A stretch of 11,038 bases of DNA from an uncultured Chloroflexota bacterium. GTDB lineage: Bacteria; Chloroflexota; Limnocylindria; Limnocylindrales; Limnocylindraceae. The first letter of the stretch is position 1, and each line of letters starts with the position of its first letter. Under the pieces are notes generated by a model. It was not told where the DNA came from, did no database searches, and saw only the letters and a program-made list of their open reading frames with translations. The translations under genes and the position numbers were made by a program. Below, one piece after another: positions 6,295 to 11,038 of the stretch. The DNA lies in contig CALMIH010000188.1 in NCBI GenBank assembly GCA_937864085.1, positions 1 through 11,038 on the forward strand, in the 5' to 3' direction.

Positions 6295-6322
6295 TAGAAG
6301 GGCGAAACGAGAGGAGGGGTCA

Positions 6323-6925
6323 ATGCTCGTACCAATGGTGATTGAGTCGTCCAGTAAGGGCGAACGCGCCTACGACATCTGGTCACGCCTCCTCAAGGAG
6401 CGCATTATCTTCCTCGGCGCAGGCGTCGAAGACGACATTGCGAACCTGGTGATTGCACAGCTCCTCTTCCTGGATGCTGAGGATCCCGAGAAGGAGATCT
6501 TCCTGTACATCAACAGCCCAGGTGGCGTGATCACCTCTGGCTTGGCGATCTACGACACGATGCAGTACGTGCGCGCACCAGTGAGCACCATCTGCACCGG
6601 CATCGCCATGTCAATGGGCGCCGTCCTGCTCGCCGCAGGTGCGCCTGGACGGCGCTTCGCGTTACCACACAGCCGCATCATGATCCACCAAGGCTCAGGC
6701 GGATTCCGTGGCAACACGCCAGACGTCTTCATCCAGGTGAAGGAGATGGAGAAGCTGGTCAAAACCACTCAGGAGATCCTCGCCGCGCACACCGGTCAGC
6801 CGATCGACAAGGTGGTGAAGGATACCGACCGCGACCTCTTCCTCTCGCCAGAAGAGGCGGTGGAGTACGGCATCATCGACGAGGTCTACAAGCTCCCTGC
6901 GATCGTTCCACCGAAGAGGAAGTGA
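6323..6925 (+). CDS. clpP: ATP-dependent Clp protease proteolytic subunit ClpP
   Basis: 200 residues, usual length. ClpP forms the double-heptameric serine protease chamber that degrades proteins unfolded and fed in by ClpX. The catalytic triad is readable: Ser97 in GIAMSMGAVLLAAG, His122 in RIMIHQ and Asp171 in DRDLFLS. These positions coincide with the numbering of mature E. coli ClpP. The start MLVPMVIESSSKGERAYDIW matches the mature N-terminus of other ClpPs, so almost no propeptide seems present. The oxyanion/substrate strand LYINSPGGVITSGLAIYDTM is also present. One difference from the common HQPLGG stretch is HQGSGGFRGNTPD. The ATG is preceded by GAGGAGGGG (6311-6319). The gene sits 66 bp after tig and 9 bp before clpX. 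Only one clpP is in the window; other copies elsewhere cannot be excluded. Confidence 0.98.
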   Translation: MLVPMVIESSSKGERAYDIWSRLLKERIIFLGAGVEDDIANLVIAQLLFLDAEDPEKEIFLYINSPGGVITSGLAIYDTMQYVRAPVSTICTGIAMSMGAVLLAAGAPGRRFALPHSRIMIHQGSGGFRGNTPDVFIQVKEMEKLVKTTQEILAAHTGQPIDKVVKDTDRDLFLSPEEAVEYGIIDEVYKLPAIVPPKRK

Positions 6926-6934
6926 GCGGACGCG

Positions 6935-8326
6935 ATGGCTGCTTCGGGCGATGGAACTGCTGGCGGCGGACCGCGCGACGCATCGCGTAACAGCGGACGG
7001 CGCGTGAAGGCTGGCGGGCCCGGAAGTGGCTCGTATCGTTGCTCGTTCTGTCGCAAGACGCAGGAGCAGGTTCGCAAGCTGATCGCAGGACAGGGTGTCT
7101 ACATCTGCGACGAGTGCATCGCGCTCTGCGCCGAGATCGCCGTTGACCCCTCTCCGAGCTCGCCGGCCCGAAGCAACCCGTGGGGCGACACCACGCCAAC
7201 GCCGCGCGAGATTCATGCCGCACTCAACGAGCATGTGATCAGCCAAGAGCGTGCGAAGCGCTCACTTGCCGTTGCGGTGCATAACCATTATCAGCGCATC
7301 GCCGCCCCCACTTCGCCAGATGGGGTAGAGATTGCCAAGTCGAACATCCTCCTCGTTGGGCCAACCGGTTCTGGGAAGACGCTCCTTGCGCAGACGCTCG
7401 CGCGCTTCTTGGACGTGCCGTTCTGTATTGCGGATGCTACGAGTCTCACGGAAGCGGGCTACGTTGGCGAGGACGTTGAGAACATCCTGCTGCGTCTCAT
7501 CCAGGCGGCCGACGGCGACATTGAGCGCGCGCAGCGCGGCATCATCTATATCGATGAGATCGACAAGATCACGCGCAAGGCGGAGAACCCATCAATCACG
7601 CGCGACGTCTCCGGTGAGGGCGTGCAGCAGGCACTGCTGAAGATCATTGAAGGGACCGTTGCGAACGTTCCACCACAGGGTGGCCGGAAGCATCCGCACC
7701 AGGAGTACCTCCAGATTGACACCACCAACATTCTCTTTATCTGTGGTGGTGCATTTGAAGGGCTGGACAAGATGGTTGCCGATCGCGTTGGGCGACGCGG
7801 GATCGGCTTCGGCTCAGATGCGCCGAAGGGGAGCGACGAGCGCGAACGCGTTCTGGAGCAGTTGATGCCAGACGATCTCCTTCGCTACGGACTGATTCCA
7901 GAATTTATTGGACGACTCCCGATGGTGGTGGCCCTCGACCGACTGACGCTTGATGACCTGGTGGCGATCCTTGTGCAGCCGAAGAGCGCACTCGTGAAGC
8001 AGTACCAGCGACTCTTTGAGCTTCACAAGGTTGAGCTGCAGTTCACCCCAGGGGCGCTGCGCGCAACGGCGGAGAAGGCGCTAGCGCGAAAGACGGGCGC
8101 GCGTGCGCTGCGCGCTGTGGTGGAGGAGACGCTCCTCAACACCATGTATGAGATGCCAGATCGCCGCGATGTGCGCCGCTGCGTTGTGACGGAGGAGGCC
8201 GTCACCGACGGCGTGTCGCCCCTCCTGCTGAGCGAATCAGAGATCGGCACCGTAGCGAGTGATGCAAAGCGGGCGGCGGGCCCACTGCAGCGCCCACGCA
8301 AGGCGGCGCCGCGCGCTTCGGCGTGA
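6935..8326 (+). CDS. clpX: ATP-dependent Clp protease ATP-binding subunit ClpX
   Basis: 463 residues. ClpX is the hexameric AAA+ unfoldase that recognises substrates and threads them into ClpP. A Gly/Arg-rich leader (1-33) precedes the zinc-binding domain with Cys36, Cys39, Cys58 and Cys61. The AAA+ core has Walker A GPTGSGKT (142-149), pore-1 loop GYVG (175-178), Walker B IIYIDE (203-208), the RKH pore loop (251-253), the ClpP-docking IGF loop (290-292), IPEFIGRLP with Arg327, and sensor-2 GARALR (388-393). A basic Ala/Arg/Pro tail ends the protein. The leader is some 20 residues longer than in E. coli ClpX. I keep the ATG because no better-supported start lies closer to the zinc domain. It starts 9 bp after clpP with only a distant GAGG (6915-6918), so coupling to clpP translation is likely. 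Its stop overlaps the valS start. Confidence 0.98.
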   Translation: MAASGDGTAGGGPRDASRNSGRRVKAGGPGSGSYRCSFCRKTQEQVRKLIAGQGVYICDECIALCAEIAVDPSPSSPARSNPWGDTTPTPREIHAALNEHVISQERAKRSLAVAVHNHYQRIAAPTSPDGVEIAKSNILLVGPTGSGKTLLAQTLARFLDVPFCIADATSLTEAGYVGEDVENILLRLIQAADGDIERAQRGIIYIDEIDKITRKAENPSITRDVSGEGVQQALLKIIEGTVANVPPQGGRKHPHQEYLQIDTTNILFICGGAFEGLDKMVADRVGRRGIGFGSDAPKGSDERERVLEQLMPDDLLRYGLIPEFIGRLPMVVALDRLTLDDLVAILVQPKSALVKQYQRLFELHKVELQFTPGALRATAEKALARKTGARALRAVVEETLLNTMYEMPDRRDVRRCVVTEEAVTDGVSPLLLSESEIGTVASDAKRAAGPLQRPRKAAPRASA

Positions 8327-11016
8327 GCGCTCCGCGCGAGCTCGGCTCCTCCTACACCCCGAGCGAGATTGAGCCGCAGGTTGCGGCGCGCTGGGCGGCA
8401 AGCGACTACGGCAGCCCAGAGGGGGTCGATCGCGTCGCCAAGGCGGACCTCCCGCCGTTCACCATCATCATGCCGCCGCCAAACGTCACCGGCGGCCTCC
8501 ATGTAGGACACGCACTCTTCGTCACCCTTGAAGATCTTCTCGCGCGCAGGGCACGGATGGAGGGGCGACCAACACTCTGGCTTCCCGGTGTCGACCACGC
8601 CTCGATTGCGGCGCAGTTCGTGCTGGACAAGATCATTGCGGAAGAGGGGGAGAGTCGCAGCAGCCTCGGACGCGATCGCTACCTGCAGCGGATGGATCGC
8701 TTTATGGAGGAGACGCGCGGCGTCATCCTTGGACAGTTCCGCCGTCTCGGCGCATCCGCCGATTGGGGTCGCACCCGTTTCACCATGGACGAAGTTTCCA
8801 GCCGCGCCGTGCGCACCGCATTCGCCACACTCTATGAGCGCGGTCTCGCGTATCGCACCGAGGCACTGGTCAACTGGTGCCCTGGCTGCAAGACGAGCGT
8901 CTCGGACCTTGAGTCGATTGCCGTAGAGGAGAGCGGGCAGATCTGGGAGATCCGTTACCCGTTGGAGGGCGGTGCGCCTCGCGAAGGGATCGTCGTCGCC
9001 ACCACACGTCCTGAGACGCTGCTCGGTGACAGCGCCGTTGCGGTGCACCCAAGCGATCCACGCTACGCGCAGCTGATCGGAAAGCGCGTCATCATTCCGT
9101 TTGTTGACCGCCCCGTTCCGATTCTCGGCGACGACTTTGTTGACCAGGCGTTCGGCACCGGTGCTGTGAAGGTGACGCCCGCCCACGATCCGAACGACCG
9201 CGAGGTTGGGCTGCGGCACAACCTTCCAGCGCTGACGATCTTGGATGAGGCGGCGCACATTGTGGCTGACGCGCCGAAGCCGTTCGCTGGGATGGAGCGA
9301 TTTGTGGCGCGAAAGGCGATCGTGTCGGCGCTCGATGCGCTCGGCCTCCTCGTCTCGGTAAAGCCACACACGGCGAATCCGGCGCGATGTCAGCGCAGCA
9401 ACGACATCCTTGAGCCGCGTCTGCGCACGCAGTGGTTCATCCGCACCAAGCCGCTCGCAGAGAAGGCGCTCGCCGCTACGCGTTCAGGGAAGACGCGCAT
9501 TGTCCCTGCGCACTTTGAGAAGACGTGGGAGCACTGGCTCACCGAGATTCGCGATTGGAACGTGAGTCGCCAGCTCTGGTGGGGGCATCGCATCCCCGCC
9601 TGGTACTGCGCCGATGGCCACATCACCGTAAGTGCCGCAGTTGAAGGTCCAAGCGGTTGCAGCGAGTGTGGTGCGCTCGCCGAGAGCCTGGTGCAGGAGA
9701 GCGACATCTTTGATACCTGGTTCAGCTCTGGCCTCTGGCCGTTTAGCACGCTCGGTTGGCCAGATCAGACGAGCGATCTGAAACGCTACTACCCGTCGCA
9801 AGTCATGGAGACGGGTCACGACATCCTCTTTTTCTGGGTGGCGCGCATGATGATGCTCGGCGCTGAGCTGATGGGCGAGCCGCCATTTGAGACGATCTAC
9901 CTGCACGGCATGGTGCGCGATCCCGAAGGTCAGAAGATGTCTAAGACGAAGGGGAACGTGGTTGACCCGCTCTCACTGATTGATGAGATTGGTGCTGACG
10001 CGCTGCGCTTCGCACTCGTCTCTGGAACATCGGCCGGCGCAGATCAGCGCCTCTCGCCAGAGAAGCTGGAGAACGCGCGCAACTTCATGAACAAGCTATG
10101 GAACGCGGCGCGCTACGTACTCGGCGCACGTCCTCCTGAGGTGACGGGTGAGCGCCCCGACGCATCAAGCGCGCAGGCGGCGGCGGGTGAGTTCGGCGCA
10201 TGGTTCGCTTCGCGTATCAACACAGCGGTTGAAGATGTTGATCGCAACCTGACTGGATACGGATTCTCCGAAGCGGCACAGCGCATCTATGACGCGATCT
10301 GGGCTGAGTACTGTGATCAGGCGATCGAGCTCGCTAAGGTCACCCTCGCTGATGAGACACGCCCTGCGGCGGAGCGCGTCGCCGTTTGGTGGACGCTAGT
10401 GGATGGACTCGACACACTGCTGCGCCTGCTGCACCCGATGGCGCCGTTCATCACCGAAGGGATCTGGGAGGCGCTTCCGCACCGTGAAGGTGAGGGGGGA
10501 CTCCTCGCCACCGCCGCCTGGCCCGAGCGCCACGCTCTTGCGGCGAAGGGTGGCCGCAGCTCAATTGATCAGTGGCTCGACCTTGTGCGCGAGGTGCGCG
10601 CGGCACGAACCACCGCAAAACTCCCAGCCGGCGCATGGGTGCCGCTCACCGTTGCCGCCCCCACCGAACTTGCCGCGTCAGGCGAGCGGCTCCGCGCCGC
10701 GATAGAACGACTCGCGCGCGTGAAGCCACTCACCATTGCCGCCTCACTCCCTGAAGGCGAAGAGGGTCTCCTGGTGGTCTCGAACGCACTCACCGGACGA
10801 CTCATGCCGCCGCAGGCAGATGCGGCAACGATTGGCGCGGATCGCGCGCGTCGCGATCGTGATCTTGCCGCCGCGCGTACGCAACTCACCGCCGCAGAGG
10901 CGCGTCTCGCCGATCCGTCATTCACGGGGAAGGCGCCACCAGCGGTCGTTGCTGGCGCAGAGCGCCGCGTTGCGGAGCTCCGTGACGAGATCGCACGCCT
11001 TGAGCGGGGGAGCTGA
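8323..11016 (+). CDS. valS: Valyl-tRNA synthetase
   Basis: 897 residues, somewhat shorter than the 951 of E. coli ValS. It charges tRNA-Val with valine and edits misactivated threonine. The catalytic signatures are HVGH (60-63) in PPPNVTGGLHVGHAL and KMSKTKGN (538-545). The CP1 editing domain contains TTRPETLLGD (227-236) and GTGAVKVTPAHDPND (278-292). Zinc-knuckle remnants are CPGC (186-189) and Cys356 with Ser359 where a second Cys would be expected; a second cluster is Cys429, His433, Cys446 and Cys449. The anticodon-binding domain is about 620-780. The last 55 residues form the ValS-specific tRNA-binding coiled coil (KAPPAVVAGAERRVAELRDE). The start is GTG, overlapping the clpX TGA (GTGA); no Shine-Dalgarno site is seen, so translation is probably coupled to clpX. 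The stop overlaps the next ATG by one base. Confidence 0.98.
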   Translation: MSAPRELGSSYTPSEIEPQVAARWAASDYGSPEGVDRVAKADLPPFTIIMPPPNVTGGLHVGHALFVTLEDLLARRARMEGRPTLWLPGVDHASIAAQFVLDKIIAEEGESRSSLGRDRYLQRMDRFMEETRGVILGQFRRLGASADWGRTRFTMDEVSSRAVRTAFATLYERGLAYRTEALVNWCPGCKTSVSDLESIAVEESGQIWEIRYPLEGGAPREGIVVATTRPETLLGDSAVAVHPSDPRYAQLIGKRVIIPFVDRPVPILGDDFVDQAFGTGAVKVTPAHDPNDREVGLRHNLPALTILDEAAHIVADAPKPFAGMERFVARKAIVSALDALGLLVSVKPHTANPARCQRSNDILEPRLRTQWFIRTKPLAEKALAATRSGKTRIVPAHFEKTWEHWLTEIRDWNVSRQLWWGHRIPAWYCADGHITVSAAVEGPSGCSECGALAESLVQESDIFDTWFSSGLWPFSTLGWPDQTSDLKRYYPSQVMETGHDILFFWVARMMMLGAELMGEPPFETIYLHGMVRDPEGQKMSKTKGNVVDPLSLIDEIGADALRFALVSGTSAGADQRLSPEKLENARNFMNKLWNAARYVLGARPPEVTGERPDASSAQAAAGEFGAWFASRINTAVEDVDRNLTGYGFSEAAQRIYDAIWAEYCDQAIELAKVTLADETRPAAERVAVWWTLVDGLDTLLRLLHPMAPFITEGIWEALPHREGEGGLLATAAWPERHALAAKGGRSSIDQWLDLVREVRAARTTAKLPAGAWVPLTVAAPTELAASGERLRAAIERLARVKPLTIAASLPEGEEGLLVVSNALTGRLMPPQADAATIGADRARRDRDLAAARTQLTAAEARLADPSFTGKAPPAVVAGAERRVAELRDEIARLERGS

Positions 11017-11038
11017 TGCCCTTCTACGACTATCACTG
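11016..11038 (+). CDS. Start of an FmdB-like zinc-ribbon protein gene, cut by window edge
   Basis: ATG at 11016-11018 shares its A with the valS stop (TGATG) and opens a frame reading MPFYDYH plus the first two bases of a codon (TG, compatible with Cys). FmdB-family small regulators typically begin MPxYxYxC, so the visible start fits that pattern closely. GGGGGAG (11006-11012) gives a ribosome site just before the ATG. Only seven codons are visible, so this is a suggestion resting on a short motif and on the tight overlap with valS. Confidence 0.5.

Noticed and set aside
8023..9369. 448-codon open frame on the minus strand across the clpX/valS junction
   Set aside because: It lies wholly opposite two certain genes, has no recognisable domain, is Arg/His-rich as expected of a mirror frame in GC-rich DNA, and has no ribosome site that I could see.

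Overview
The window is GC-rich chromosomal DNA (about 60% G+C by eye) that is almost wholly coding, with many 1-4 base gene overlaps. It looks like a bacterial core-genome segment. Several traits point toward Chloroflexota or a related high-GC terrestrial/freshwater lineage: a single ClpP with a GIAMSMGAVLL active-site segment, a short ValS with an eroded zinc knuckle, an actinobacterial/Chloroflexota-style polyamine-type binding protein, and a probable leaderless start at tig. This placement is an inference from remembered protein flavour, not from a search, and confidence is modest.

Layout. (1) Positions 1-2251, minus strand: the start of an ABC-transporter operon, with potA (ATPase) followed after 19 bp by a potD-like lipoprotein that runs off the left edge. 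The permeases are not in the window. A well-spaced sigma70-type promoter for this operon lies at 2311-2339. (2) Positions 2441-4700, plus strand: mrp/apbC (Fe-S carrier P-loop ATPase), a four-helix DUF1469/holin-X-like membrane protein, and a small membrane-associated protein, joined by TAATG and ATGA overlaps. (3) Positions 4701-4786: tRNA-Leu(UAG) with encoded CCA, beginning on the base after the preceding stop codon. (4) Positions 4820-11016, plus strand: tig, clpP, clpX and valS, then the first codons of an FmdB-like zinc-ribbon gene that overlaps the valS stop.

How the genes fit together. tig-clpP-clpX is the classic protein-quality-control cluster: trigger factor folds nascent chains, ClpX unfolds substrates, and ClpP degrades them. 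Every catalytic motif of ClpP and ClpX that can be checked by eye is present. clpX and valS overlap by four bases (GTGA), so valS translation is probably coupled to clpX. The membrane pair at 3517-4700 resembles in layout the YqjE/YqjD (DUF1469 plus small tail-anchored protein) pairing known from other bacteria.

No stretch longer than 300 bases lacks a gene; the largest gap is the divergent potA/mrp intergenic region (about 190 bp). I found no mobile elements, CRISPR arrays, rRNA genes or phage modules. The window is mainly ordinary housekeeping DNA. The points most worth a second look are the altered ligand pocket of the PotD-like protein, the membrane-protein pair with its internal repeat, the tRNA abutting a coding gene, and the probable leaderless tig transcript.
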